From Fumia xinanensis (GTDB taxonomy: Bacteria > Bacillota > Clostridia > Oscillospirales > Ruminococcaceae): 64,000 nucleotides of DNA. Location: contig NZ_JACRSV010000003.1 in the NCBI RefSeq assembly GCF_014384905.1, positions 1-64,000 of the forward strand, given 5' to 3'. Under the pieces are notes generated by a model. The model saw only the letters and a list, made by a program, of their open reading frames with translations. It made no database searches and was not told the DNA's origin. The position numbers and the translations under genes are program-made. Below are positions 25,345 to 34,117 of the stretch, piece after piece (position 1 is the stretch's first letter; the number at the start of each line of letters is the position of its first letter).

Positions 25345-25594
25345 GGCATTCTTTTTTCTAAAAACATTCTTTTGATTATTTTTTACTTTTTTTTGCCATA
25401 TAATTCTTTATGGATACAGACATGCAAACCATACATCCATCAAACCGTTCTTCACACTCAGTGTCCAATTTTAAATCCGCTTTATGACTTACTCAGTTAT
25501 CCACAATGTTTTCAAAAAAATGTGGATAATTTTATGCTCTAAAAGCCGCAGCCCGTTATTGAAATAGAAAATGTACAACAGTAACGCTTCTTCG
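25345..25594. other. AT-rich spacer between the NUDIX and CBS genes
   Basis: No gene is seen. Apart from the inverted DnaA-box pair at 25497-25529, the stretch is A/T tracts with short open frames lacking ribosome-binding sites. Confidence 0.6.
25497..25529. promoter_or_regulatory. inverted pair of consensus DnaA boxes
   Basis: TTATCCACA (25497-25505) and TGTGGATAA (25521-25529) are both exact consensus DnaA nonamers, facing each other across 15 bp. They lie about 28 kb from the origin. They also form a hairpin on paper, but no gene ends just before it with a suitable T-run on that strand. Confidence 0.6.
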
Positions 25595-26152
25595 CTATTT
25601 CTTCTTTTGGTGGAACAGCATATAATCTGTTTTCAGGAAAGCTGCCTGCGTTTTGGCATCGCAGATTTCGCCGATAATCACATCTCGCTTTAAATCCTGA
25701 TAAGGCATCTGTACAACCTCAAGAAACTCGTCGGCATCCAACTTGGGCTCGACAAATTTGAGGTCCATGGCAATGTACATATGAATCACTTCATCATCGT
25801 AGGCCGGAGAAGGGTAAAGATCTCCAATGTAAACCAGCTTTTCGGGAATAATGCCGGTTTCTTCTTTGAGTTCACGCAAAGCGCACTCATGCGGTTCTTC
25901 CCCTTCGTCCATCTTGCCTGCAGGTATTTCTGTCAACACCTTACCGAAGGGGTAACGGAACTGTCGTACGACCACGACCTTATAATCGTCCATCAGCGGA
26001 ACAACGCAGGCCGCTCCTTTATGACGGATGACTTCCCGGGTGGTTTCCTTGCCGTTGGGAAGAGTCACCACATCCCGTTCCAATTTTACGATATGCCCTT
26101 CAAAAATAACTTCCGAAGAAACCTTTGTCTCGGTAAAACTTTTATTTTCCAT
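25595..26152 (-). CDS. nudF: NUDIX hydrolase, ADP-ribose pyrophosphatase type
   Basis: ADP-ribose pyrophosphatase cleaves ADP-ribose to AMP and ribose 5-phosphate. The 185-residue product has the full Nudix box GX5EX7REXXEEXG (GKMDEGEE to REL-KEETGI, about 72-95), preceded by VVVRQFRYPFGK and followed by the family-typical LYPSPAYDDEVIHMYIA. The frame is open 87 nt further upstream, but AAAGGAAG 7 nt before the ATG at 26152 sets the start. It diverges from the M14 peptidase gene with a 54-bp gap. Confidence 0.9.
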   Translation of the reverse strand: MENKSFTETKVSSEVIFEGHIVKLERDVVTLPNGKETTREVIRHKGAACVVPLMDDYKVVVVRQFRYPFGKVLTEIPAGKMDEGEEPHECALRELKEETGIIPEKLVYIGDLYPSPAYDDEVIHMYIAMDLKFVEPKLDADEFLEVVQMPYQDLKRDVIIGEICDAKTQAAFLKTDYMLFHQKKK

Positions 26153-26206
26153 TTTATTACTTCCTTTCATAAACCAAATTCTATCAAACCACAAGGAGGA
26201 AACCAT

Positions 26207-27103
26207 GTGAAACACGATTTTCTGCCCAGTTATGACCAAATGTTACGAACAATTGCAAAAATGTGTGAAACCTACCCGCAGCTTCATCTGCACTCCATTG
26301 GGAAAAGTGTCCTCAAACGGGACATTTACGCTCTTTCGGTTGGAAACGTGGAAAAAGAAGCCGCTATCTTCGTCGGGGGCACCCACGGTCAGGAGTGGCT
26401 CACCGCCTCGCTGTTGCTCCTGTTTTTGGACGACTTGCTTTCCTCTGTCCAGTCGGGAGGTCCTTTGGAGGAAATCGACTTTTCCCTCGCTCTCCAAAAG
26501 CGGGGGCTTGTAATTGTCCCCGCCCTCAACCCGGACGGTGTCGAGATCGCCTTAAACGGCCCCGAAAGCGCTAGGTGGCGTAAAAACTGCGTCAAAAAAA
26601 TCATGAATAAGAGCGACCTGACCTGGCAGGCCAACGCCCGCGGCGTAGACTTAAACCACAACTTTGACGCAGGCTTCCCTATCCTCCAGAAGCTGGAACG
26701 AGAGGCGGGCTTCTGCAGTCCTTCACCTAGACGGTACGGTGGAAAACGCGCTCTTTCAGAACCGGAAAGCAGAGCCATCGTAAAATATGTCCGCAAACAT
26801 AATATCAGCAGACTATATGCCTTTCATTCCCAAGGAGAAGAAATTTTTTACGAATATGATAGTATCCCCGTCCCATTGGGAGAGGAAATTGCTCAGACCC
26901 TATCCAAACTCAGCGGCTACGAGCTGGTGGAAAACGCGGGTCTTTACTCCCACGGCGGCCTCAAGGATTGGTTTATCAAAGAATTCCGCCGGCCGGGATT
27001 TACGATCGAAATAGGTAAAGGTGAAAATCCCCTGCCCCTGTCCGATTTAGACCCCATTTATCGTAAAATTCGCCGCATGATGGCAGCAGCAGTTATTTTA
27101 TAG
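26207..27103 (+). CDS. M14-family zinc carboxypeptidase
   Basis: The 298-residue product carries the M14 zinc site: HxxE in GGTHGQEW (about H60, E63), substrate-binding NPDGVE, ARGVDLNHNFD (about 144-153), the third zinc ligand in YAFHSQGEE (about H207) and the catalytic Glu in FTIEIG (about E268). It resembles gamma-D-glutamyl-meso-diaminopimelate peptidase I, which trims peptidoglycan stem peptides, but it has no signal peptide or LysM, so it may act on recycled muropeptides in the cytoplasm. The start is GTG at 26207, with AAGGAGG 7 nt upstream; an overlapping ATG one base earlier is followed directly by a stop. Confidence 0.88.
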   Translation: MKHDFLPSYDQMLRTIAKMCETYPQLHLHSIGKSVLKRDIYALSVGNVEKEAAIFVGGTHGQEWLTASLLLLFLDDLLSSVQSGGPLEEIDFSLALQKRGLVIVPALNPDGVEIALNGPESARWRKNCVKKIMNKSDLTWQANARGVDLNHNFDAGFPILQKLEREAGFCSPSPRRYGGKRALSEPESRAIVKYVRKHNISRLYAFHSQGEEIFYEYDSIPVPLGEEIAQTLSKLSGYELVENAGLYSHGGLKDWFIKEFRRPGFTIEIGKGENPLPLSDLDPIYRKIRRMMAAAVIL

Positions 27104-27527
27104 CCCCATTCTCCTTTTTTCGAAAAATCACTAGCTTGCTGGCCGCATAATTGAAAATAATGACAAATACATTGGAAACAAGCTTCATCCACTTGTCGTT
27201 GAAGCCCAGATAATCAGCAAATAGCCACATGAATCCCACGTCCAGCACGCCGGACAGTGCCCGAGCCCCAAAAAACGAAACCATTTCAAAGGATAACGCC
27301 TTCCATCCCCGAACCTTAGACCGGAAAACAAAAATCCGATTGGTCACATAGGCAAATATCACCGACAAAATCCATGCGATCACCGTTGGCACCGTCGTGG
27401 TTCCAAACAGCGGGGCAAACAAGAGATACGAAACGTAGTTGACCAGCGTTGTCAGCACGCCGAAAAACAAATAGGAAATGAGCTCACGGTTTTTCTGGAG
27501 CAGTTCTTTTCCGTCCAGGATACACAC
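27093..27527 (-). CDS. GtrA-family membrane protein
   Basis: The 144-residue protein has four transmembrane helices (about 17-37, 42-62, 80-102, 108-130) with the GtrA landmarks RELISYLFFGVLTTLVNY and FVFRSKVRGWK. GtrA proteins help move lipid-linked sugars across the membrane for wall or surface glycosylation. No glycosyltransferase lies beside it. The start is unclear: a GTG at 27527 sits almost on top of the AGAAGG Shine-Dalgarno, and a CTG three codons later is better spaced. Its 3' end overlaps the M14 gene tail to tail by 11 bp. Confidence 0.87.
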   Translation of the reverse strand: MCILDGKELLQKNRELISYLFFGVLTTLVNYVSYLLFAPLFGTTTVPTVIAWILSVIFAYVTNRIFVFRSKVRGWKALSFEMVSFFGARALSGVLDVGFMWLFADYLGFNDKWMKLVSNVFVIIFNYAASKLVIFRKKENGAIK

Positions 27528-27628
27528 CTTCTTTATTGAAACCCTATTTTTACAAACGCTTTTCCGCCGGACTGCATATAATGCCCTGTCAGGACTATCT
27601 TACCCTGTATCGGAAAGCGAGGAAGCCT

Positions 27629-28234
27629 ATGGCAACTTCATATGATTTAGTGGAGGTCCCGTACTACCGGGATCAAGCGGTCGCCTATGCCAACTATTGG
27701 GCATACCGGCGAAACCCCAATTACTATTCCTTTGACCAAATCGGTGGAGACTGCACAAACTTTGTCTCCCAAGCGCTCTACGCCGCCAACGGAGTCATGA
27801 ATTTCACACCTACTTACGGCTGGTATTATCTGAGCATCGACGACCGTGCGCCCGCCTGGACGGGGGTCGTCTATCTCTACAATTTTCTCACTACCAACAA
27901 AGGCCCCGGCCCCTTCGGCCACGAGGTTCCCTTAGAGGAAGTCCAGCCCGGCGATGTCATTCAAATGGATTTAAACGGCGAGGAATTCGGTCACACGGTT
28001 ATCGTCACATCCATACGCGGGGAACCAAATCCAGACAACATCTGGATTGCCGCCCATGACATGAATGCCAACTGCCGCCCCATCGCCACCTACGATTATT
28101 ACCGTATCCGCGCCATCCATATCGATGGTGTCCGATACTTCCATCGGGGCGAAGCTCAGCGGCCTAACTTCTTTGAAAACCTGTTCCGTCCCCGCACGCC
28201 GGTAACCGGTTCGGAAGTGCCGCCCCAGCCATAA
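27629..28234 (+). CDS. putative amidase-domain protein (Amidase_6 type)
   Basis: The 201-residue product matches the amidase-6 domain often found in spore or wall-associated proteins: AVAYANYWAYRRNPNYYSF, then the catalytic-type Cys in GGDCTNFVSQALYA (about C42) and the His in EFGHTVIV (about H122). No signal peptide is visible. The frame is open back to a TTG at 27536, but GAGGAAG lies 6 nt before the ATG at 27629 and the domain begins at once after it. It converges with ftsH at a shared terminator. The substrate is unknown; a peptidoglycan or peptide amide is likely. Confidence 0.82.
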   Translation: MATSYDLVEVPYYRDQAVAYANYWAYRRNPNYYSFDQIGGDCTNFVSQALYAANGVMNFTPTYGWYYLSIDDRAPAWTGVVYLYNFLTTNKGPGPFGHEVPLEEVQPGDVIQMDLNGEEFGHTVIVTSIRGEPNPDNIWIAAHDMNANCRPIATYDYYRIRAIHIDGVRYFHRGEAQRPNFFENLFRPRTPVTGSEVPPQP

Positions 28235-28241
28235 CTTTGCC

Positions 28242-28276
28242 AAAAAAGAGGCTCAGAAGTCTGAGCCTCTTTTTTT
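28242..28276. terminator. bidirectional terminator between the amidase gene and ftsH
   Basis: Perfect stem AAAAAAGAGGCTCAGA / TCTGAGCCTCTTTTTT with a 2-nt loop, serving both convergent genes. Confidence 0.92.
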
Positions 28277-28285
28277 CCTGTGTTT

Positions 28286-30217
28286 TTATATTCCGCTTGG
28301 TTCCGGACTGGAGGAAATAGTGCCATCCAAATGTTCCGGTTTCGGCTCGTCGTCCAGCGGATTCTTCGGCGTGTAATCCAGTTCACCCTTCATCAGCTTA
28401 TCAAAGGTAGCTGCGTCGATTTTTTCATTCTCGATGAGGTAATGGGCCACTTTGTGAAGTTCTGCCATATGGGCATTCAAAATATCCTCTGCCTGCTGAT
28501 ACCCGGTATCGATGATTTCCCGGATTTCGCTGTCGATTTCGGCCGCAACATTCTCTGAGTAGTTTCTGGTATGGTTGAAGTCCCTGCCCAGGAACACTTC
28601 GCTCTCATCCTGCCCGTAGACAATGGGGCCAAGCTTCTCGCTAAACCCGTAACGGGTAACCATGCTCCTGGCAATCTTGGTCGCTCGTTCAATATCGTTG
28701 GAAGCGCCGGTAGAGATATCGTCCAGCACCAGTTTTTCAGCCACACGGCCGGCCAGCAGGGTGACGATTTCCTCTTTCATTTCCTTGCGCTGCATATAGC
28801 TTTTGTCGTGTTCCGGCAAGGAAAGGGTATACCCCCCCGCCATGCCGCGGGGAATGATGGAAACCTCATGGACTGGATCTTGGGTCTCACTGTAAAAAGT
28901 AGTCACCGCGTGGCCAGCCTCGTGGAAGGCTGTCAGGCGTTTTTCCCGGTCGGAGATCACCTTGGAGCGCTTTTCGGGGCCCGCAACCACCTTGATGGTC
29001 GCCTCCTCGATGTCCTGCTCGGTGATGGCCTTTTTGCCCTTCCGAGCCGCCAGCAGTGCCGCCTCGTTCATCAGGTTTTCCAAGTCCGCGCCGGTGAATC
29101 CGGCAGTCGTCTTGGCGATAACCGAAAGGTCCACGTCAAAGCCCAAGGGCTTGTTTCTCGAATGGACCTTGAGGATTTCTTCACGGCCTTTCACGTCGGG
29201 GTAATTGACCACGATCTGCCGATCAAAACGCCCCGGGCGGAGCAGCGCCGGGTCGAGAATATCCCGCCTATTGGTGGCCGCGATGACGATAATGCCCTCG
29301 TTGGAGCCAAAGCCGTCCATTTCCACCAGCAGCTGGTTTAAGGTCTGCTCTCTTTCGTCGTGGCCGCCGCCCAAGCCCGCGCCGCGCTGTCGACCGACGG
29401 CGTCGATCTCGTCGATAAAGATAATCGACGGGGCATTTTTCTTCGCCTGTTCAAACAAGTCCCGCACACGGGAAGCGCCGACGCCAACGAACATCTCGAC
29501 AAAGTCGGAACCAGAGATAGAGAAAAACGGTACGCCCGCTTCTCCTGCCACAGCCCGGGCCAACAGGGTTTTACCGGTGCCAGGAGGGCCGATGAGCAGC
29601 ACGCCCTTTGGAATTCTCGCACCCAGCTCGTTAAACTTTTTGGGATATTTCAAAAACTCGACGATTTCCGCCAGTTCTTCTTTTTCTTCGTCCGCTCCCG
29701 CCACTTCGGCGAAGGTGGTCTTTTTACCCATCTGGACGGGATTTTTCATGTTGGCTTTTCCGAACTGACTCATCTTGCCCCCGCCGTTGGCCTGCTTAAA
29801 CATGAAAAACCACAGCGCGCCCATGCCGATGATCAGCACCAGGTAAGGCACCATGCTCCAAAGCCAGCTGTTATCCGTGGCTCGCTGCCAGTCGTAGTTC
29901 ATTTTGGCATCGGGGTGCTCGTCGTTATAGGCTTCAATATATGGCTGAACCGTCTGGACAAAGAACTGGGGGCTGGGCACCAGGTAAACGATTTGCTTAT
30001 CGGTGCCGTTTTCGTTGACCGTCATGGTCAGTTCGCCGCTGCCTAAATCCAAATCGTATTTTTTTACCTTTTGATCCTCAAAGTAATATAAGATTTCAGA
30101 ATATGTGTACTGTTTTTGTTGGGGCATCATCATCCGCATGATATAAGAAGAACCGATCAGCAAAACAGCGATGACTGCAATCATTAAAACGATGGATCCG
30201 CCTCGTTTTTTCTGCAA
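28286..30217 (-). CDS. ftsH: ATP-dependent zinc metalloprotease FtsH
   Basis: FtsH is the hexameric membrane protease that degrades misassembled membrane and regulatory proteins. The 643-residue product has two transmembrane helices (about 8-26 and 112-132) flanking an extracytoplasmic domain, an AAA core with Walker A GPPGTGKT (about 205) and FIDEIDAVGRQRG, and the zinc motif HEAGH (about 435). The start is TTG at 30217 with AAAGGAG 8 nt upstream; no better ATG is available. It is the last gene of the dnaB-tilS-hpt-ftsH run, a conserved order in Firmicutes. Confidence 0.96.
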   Translation of the reverse strand: MQKKRGGSIVLMIAVIAVLLIGSSYIMRMMMPQQKQYTYSEILYYFEDQKVKKYDLDLGSGELTMTVNENGTDKQIVYLVPSPQFFVQTVQPYIEAYNDEHPDAKMNYDWQRATDNSWLWSMVPYLVLIIGMGALWFFMFKQANGGGKMSQFGKANMKNPVQMGKKTTFAEVAGADEEKEELAEIVEFLKYPKKFNELGARIPKGVLLIGPPGTGKTLLARAVAGEAGVPFFSISGSDFVEMFVGVGASRVRDLFEQAKKNAPSIIFIDEIDAVGRQRGAGLGGGHDEREQTLNQLLVEMDGFGSNEGIIVIAATNRRDILDPALLRPGRFDRQIVVNYPDVKGREEILKVHSRNKPLGFDVDLSVIAKTTAGFTGADLENLMNEAALLAARKGKKAITEQDIEEATIKVVAGPEKRSKVISDREKRLTAFHEAGHAVTTFYSETQDPVHEVSIIPRGMAGGYTLSLPEHDKSYMQRKEMKEEIVTLLAGRVAEKLVLDDISTGASNDIERATKIARSMVTRYGFSEKLGPIVYGQDESEVFLGRDFNHTRNYSENVAAEIDSEIREIIDTGYQQAEDILNAHMAELHKVAHYLIENEKIDAATFDKLMKGELDYTPKNPLDDEPKPEHLDGTISSSPEPSGI

Positions 30218-30267
30218 TCAAACCACTCCTTTCGGTATATTATTTTTATATAAATACGAATAGTTTA

Positions 30268-30807
30268 TCATTTCGTATAGACTTCTGGCTTTAAAACGCC
30301 GATATACGGCAAGTTTCTGAACTTTTCATCATAGTCGAGGCCGTAGCCCACAACAAATTCATCGGGCACAGTAAAACAGCAGTAATCCGGGGTCAAAGGA
30401 GCCGCCCTGCGCTCCGGTTTATCCAGCAGGGTCGCGATCCGGATAGACGCCGTCCCCCTGTCGGAAAGCATTTTAGTGATATAGTGAAGGGTTTTTCCGC
30501 TGTCTAAAATGTCCTCCACAATAAGAAGATCCAAGCCGTGGAGGTTTATGTCCAGGTCCTTGATAATCTTGACGACGCCACTGCTTTCAGTACCAGAACC
30601 ATAACTGGACACGCACATAAAATCAATTTGGCAGGGCACGGTAATCGCCCGCATCAGATCCGCCATAAAAACGACAGATCCCTTGAGTACGCTGACCATC
30701 ATCAGGTTTTTTCCGGCGTAATCCCGGCTGATCTGGGAACCCAGTTCCTTTACTTTGTCTGCAATCTGCTCTTCGGTGAGCAGTACCTGTTGGATTGCAT
30801 TTTCCAT
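30268..30807 (-). CDS. hpt: hypoxanthine phosphoribosyltransferase
   Basis: The enzyme salvages hypoxanthine and guanine with PRPP. The 179-residue product has the PRPP-binding loop LLIVEDILDSGKTL (about 92-105), the N-terminal MMVSVLKGSVVFMADL and DEFVVGYGLDYDEKFRNLPYIG near the end. AAGGAGAC precedes the ATG at 30807, so a possible ATG 33 nt upstream is rejected. It lies between tilS and ftsH. In B. subtilis HprT and TilS act together on ftsH transcription. Confidence 0.95.
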   Translation of the reverse strand: MENAIQQVLLTEEQIADKVKELGSQISRDYAGKNLMMVSVLKGSVVFMADLMRAITVPCQIDFMCVSSYGSGTESSGVVKIIKDLDINLHGLDLLIVEDILDSGKTLHYITKMLSDRGTASIRIATLLDKPERRAAPLTPDYCCFTVPDEFVVGYGLDYDEKFRNLPYIGVLKPEVYTK

Positions 30808-30839
30808 GGTTTGTCTCCTTCGTGTATTCCGGCGGGACA

Positions 30840-32237
30840 CTACCGCATTTCAGTTATCAGCAGCACCCGCTTGGTATCCTCTGTCACAGCCGCCCGTTTA
30901 CCTACTCCCAGAAACTCCACAGCGAGAATCTCTGCGTCATCGCAGACGACTAAGGCCCTCCGTCGGTCGGCTACAGGCACTTTTTTTTCGTTGAAAAACT
31001 TCTTGACCGTTTTGGTGCCATTGCTTTTCGGGGTTTTGAGCCGGTCGCCGCTCAACTTCTGCCTGAAAACCAACTTACCAATTATTGTATCATAATCCAG
31101 GGCAAAAATTAATAAGTTTTTATAAATTTTTTCCAAATGTGCTGCGTCTTCCCGGCCCAAAACCTGTAATTTCAGTGTTCTGTTCCGACAAACCGAAAAA
31201 TTCCCTGAAACTTCAGTGTATGCGACAGTGATTTTGGACGTTCCTCCCGCTTTCGGAAGTTCTGTTTCTAGCCGAAAAAATGCAGTTTCCCGCGCAGCCT
31301 CCTCGAGAAATAGTCTGCTCTCTTTTGCCCTCAGGTAAACATTCCGCCCCATTTCCTGGCGGCCCTCCCCGGTGTGGAGCAATCCGGCGACTCTGTCGAC
31401 ATTTTGATACTCCAGTGGGAAGCCAAAATACTCTAAAATTTTGGCGGCAATCCGAGATAAAATCACAGCCGGCTTCCCGGCAATAGGTTCCAGCCATAAA
31501 AAGCCATCCCCCTGCATCTGATCCCACAGGCCACGGACAATTCTGTCCAGATATTCCTCGTCCATTTGCAACGCCGTTACCATTCTGGCAAAGCTTCGGT
31601 CCGCTGATGGATTGATTTCAAAAAACTTGGGGATAATTTCAGCGCGGATTTTATTCCGCAGATAGTCAGTGGACAAATTGCTGCTGTCGGTTACAAACGA
31701 AAGCTCTTTCCGCCGGCAATAATCCTCCACGCTCTCCCGCGTACACTGTAAAAGCGGCCGGACAATATTGCCCCGCGCAGCTGGTATGCCGCAGAGGCCC
31801 TTGAGCGCTGTCCCCCGAATCATGTGAAAAACCACTGTCTCCATGTTGTCGGAGAGGGTGTGGGCGGTGGCTATCATGCCGTCCGTCCCCGCGGCCTCTT
31901 CAAAAAACCGATACCGCTCTTCCCGGCCGCAGGTTTCGACGGAGAGGCCGGTCTCGGCTGCCAATTTTGCCACATCAACCTGTTTTACCTGGAGCGAAAC
32001 CCCATATTGTTGGCAGAAATCCCGTACAAAGTTCTCGTCCCTTAAACTTTCTTCCCCCCGAAGGCAGTGGTTTAAGTGAACCGCCTCCAACGTAAGGCTC
32101 AAATCCTCCCGGAGTTCCACAAGACGATAAAGCAGGGAAACCGAGTCCGCGCCGCCGGAAAAACCGACGACGACCCGCTTTCCCTGCAAATGTTCCGTCA
32201 AAAACTTATCTTCTAAGCACTTTTTGTTATTGCTCAT
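30840..32237 (-). CDS. tilS: tRNA(Ile)-lysidine synthase
   Basis: TilS converts C34 of tRNA-Ile(CAU) to lysidine so that it reads AUA. The 465-residue product has the PP-loop VVVGFSGGADSVSLLYRL (about 22-39), LNHCLRGEES, the TAHTLSDNMETVVFHMIRG block and a C-terminal substrate domain with KSNGTKTVKKFF and VADRRRALVV. The ATG at 32237 overlaps the dnaB stop by 11 nt, with GGAG 11 nt before it inside dnaB, which points to coupled translation. In-frame upstream ATGs lie inside dnaB and lack a Shine-Dalgarno. Confidence 0.94.
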   Translation of the reverse strand: MSNNKKCLEDKFLTEHLQGKRVVVGFSGGADSVSLLYRLVELREDLSLTLEAVHLNHCLRGEESLRDENFVRDFCQQYGVSLQVKQVDVAKLAAETGLSVETCGREERYRFFEEAAGTDGMIATAHTLSDNMETVVFHMIRGTALKGLCGIPAARGNIVRPLLQCTRESVEDYCRRKELSFVTDSSNLSTDYLRNKIRAEIIPKFFEINPSADRSFARMVTALQMDEEYLDRIVRGLWDQMQGDGFLWLEPIAGKPAVILSRIAAKILEYFGFPLEYQNVDRVAGLLHTGEGRQEMGRNVYLRAKESRLFLEEAARETAFFRLETELPKAGGTSKITVAYTEVSGNFSVCRNRTLKLQVLGREDAAHLEKIYKNLLIFALDYDTIIGKLVFRQKLSGDRLKTPKSNGTKTVKKFFNEKKVPVADRRRALVVCDDAEILAVEFLGVGKRAAVTEDTKRVLLITEMR

Positions 32238-33591
32238 CACGATACAGCTCCACATTGCTGAACCTGGTGTACTCACCCTGCCAACCGATGGTCACGTCTC
32301 CGGTGGAACCGTGCCGGTTTTTGGCGACGATGCAGGTTGCAGTGTTTTTATTGGAGTCGTCCTCTTCCTCCGCATAATATTCCTCACGGAACAAAAACAA
32401 AACGATGTCGGCATCCTGCTCGATAGAACCGGACTCTCGAAGGTCCGAAAGCATGGGTCTGTGACCCTGCCGCTGTTCTACCGACCGTGATAGCTGGGAC
32501 AGGCAGATAACCGGAACATTCAATTCCTTTGCCATCACCTTGAGACCCCTCGTAATCTGAGAGATTTCCTGTACCCGGTTGTCGATGCGGGACCCGGTGG
32601 TCATTAGCTGCAAATAGTCGATGATGACAAGTCCCAGGTTTTTCAGCCGCCGAAGCTTGGCCTTCATCTGGGCCACCGTCATACCCGCGGTGTCGTCCAA
32701 ATAAATCGAAGTGCCGCTGAGCTTTTGGGCAGAAACCGCCAGCCGGGACCACTCCTCCGCCTCAAGATGACCAGTGCGCAGCTTGTCACTGACAATCATT
32801 GAATCGGAGCAGAGCATACGAGAGACCAGCTGGGGGTTGGACATTTCCAGTGAAAAAACCGCCACGTCGGTTCCCGTCTTAAGTCCCACATTCGCAGCAA
32901 TATTCAGCGCAAAAGCGGATTTACCCATACCGGGGCGCCCCGCAACCAAAATAAGATCGGACTTATTGAGGCCCGAAATCAACACGTCTAAACCGGTGAA
33001 ACCGGTGGGAAGTCCAGTAAAGCGGGTATCGTGCTTGGCGTGCATCTGGTAAATTTCGTCGTACACCCCGATGATCACTTCGCTGATGGGCTTGAGCTCT
33101 GAAACCTGCCGTCCTTGCCGAATGTCGTAAATCTTCTGCTCCGCAGAGTCGAGAAGCTGAGTGGCCGAGCCCTCCCCTTCCCGAACGGAGGACGCGATAT
33201 CGGTCGCCGCAGACAAAAGGTTACGCAGGTAAAATTTCTCTACCACAATGTCGCAGTAATGACCCAAGTTTGCCGTTGTAGGCACCAGCTCCATCAAATG
33301 AAGCAGATAAGTTTTGGCGTTTTGATCGCTGTCGAAAATATCCGCCCGTTTCGCCTCGTCTAAAAAAGTGACAAAGTCGATTGGTTTGGATTCACTGAAC
33401 ATCTTAATCATCAGGGAATAAATTTCCTGATGCTGAGAGGTGTAAAACACCGCCGGCGACATGATCTTATTCATGATTTCGGTTAGCAGCTCCGGGTCGA
33501 TGAGAACGCTTCCCAGTATTGACTGCTCTGCCTCCAGGTTATAGGGGAGGTTTTGACCGTATTCGTTTAAGCTTTGATCCATGGTGGGCAC
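32227..33591 (-). CDS. dnaB: replicative DNA helicase DnaB
   Basis: The hexameric helicase unwinds DNA at the fork (called DnaC in B. subtilis). The 454-residue product has an N-terminal helical domain that binds primase (LPYNLEAEQSILGSVLIDPE, about 15-33), a linker and the RecA-like core with Walker A GRPGMGKSAF (about 218-227), LSRSVEQR and LRESGSIEQDAD. There is no sign of an intein. It follows rplI after a 61-bp gap with a hairpin. Confidence 0.96.
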   Translation of the reverse strand: MPTMDQSLNEYGQNLPYNLEAEQSILGSVLIDPELLTEIMNKIMSPAVFYTSQHQEIYSLMIKMFSESKPIDFVTFLDEAKRADIFDSDQNAKTYLLHLMELVPTTANLGHYCDIVVEKFYLRNLLSAATDIASSVREGEGSATQLLDSAEQKIYDIRQGRQVSELKPISEVIIGVYDEIYQMHAKHDTRFTGLPTGFTGLDVLISGLNKSDLILVAGRPGMGKSAFALNIAANVGLKTGTDVAVFSLEMSNPQLVSRMLCSDSMIVSDKLRTGHLEAEEWSRLAVSAQKLSGTSIYLDDTAGMTVAQMKAKLRRLKNLGLVIIDYLQLMTTGSRIDNRVQEISQITRGLKVMAKELNVPVICLSQLSRSVEQRQGHRPMLSDLRESGSIEQDADIVLFLFREEYYAEEEDDSNKNTATCIVAKNRHGSTGDVTIGWQGEYTRFSNVELYRDEQ

Positions 33592-33620
33592 CCCTTTTGT
33601 CCGTCGCTTTTTAGGAAAAT

Positions 33621-33649
33621 AAAGCGTCCTTATGGGTTAAGGACGCTTT
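33621..33649 (-). terminator. hairpin between rplI and dnaB
   Basis: Perfect 12-bp stem AAAGCGTCCTTA / TAAGGACGCTTT with a 5-nt loop. The T-run on the minus strand is interrupted, so it may only attenuate read-through from rplI into dnaB. Confidence 0.65.
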
Positions 33650-33652
33650 GAA

Positions 33653-34105
33653 TTACTGTTCGGAAACTTGGACCTTCATAGCCGCAACAACCCCGTTATG
33701 TAACTTTACATCGAAGCTGAAGGTGCCGAAGGCCTTGATTTCACTGGACAAGGTGATTTTTTTCTTATCCACTTCCAATTTATATTCCTGCTTCAAAGAC
33801 GACGCGATTTCTTTAGCAGTCACCGCACCAAAGAGTTTGCCGCCGTTTCCGGCCTTGGCGGTCACGTGGACGGTTTGACCGTCCAGCCGCTCCTTCTCCG
33901 CTTTGGCGTTATCCAGCTCCATCTGTGCGTGATGTGCCTTTGCCGCATCCTGGGTTTTTTTATTGTTGATGGCGCCTGCGGTTGCTTCCATAGCCAGTCC
34001 CTTGGCCAACAAAAAATTTCTCGCGTATCCGTCGGCCACATTGACAAGATCGCCTTTTTTGCCGCTGCCCTTGACATCCTGCAACAGAATTACTTTCATG
34101 TCCAT
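33653..34105 (-). CDS. rplI: 50S ribosomal protein L9
   Basis: The 150-residue product begins MDMKVILLQDVKGSGKKGDLVNVADGYARNFL, the conserved N-terminal rRNA-binding domain, then the long connecting helix (about 45-75) and the C-terminal domain with GKLFGAVTAKEIA. The gdpP-rplI-dnaB order is standard in Firmicutes. The gap from gdpP is 12 bp. Confidence 0.97.
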   Translation of the reverse strand: MDMKVILLQDVKGSGKKGDLVNVADGYARNFLLAKGLAMEATAGAINNKKTQDAAKAHHAQMELDNAKAEKERLDGQTVHVTAKAGNGGKLFGAVTAKEIASSLKQEYKLEVDKKKITLSSEIKAFGTFSFDVKLHNGVVAAMKVQVSEQ

Positions 34106-34117
34106 TACTCCTTTGTC

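Noticed and set aside
25497..25529. Reading the inverted TTATCCACA pair as an intrinsic terminator
   Set aside because: On the minus strand, where the flanking genes lie, no T-run follows the stem, and on the plus strand no gene ends there. Two exact DnaA nonamers are the better reading.
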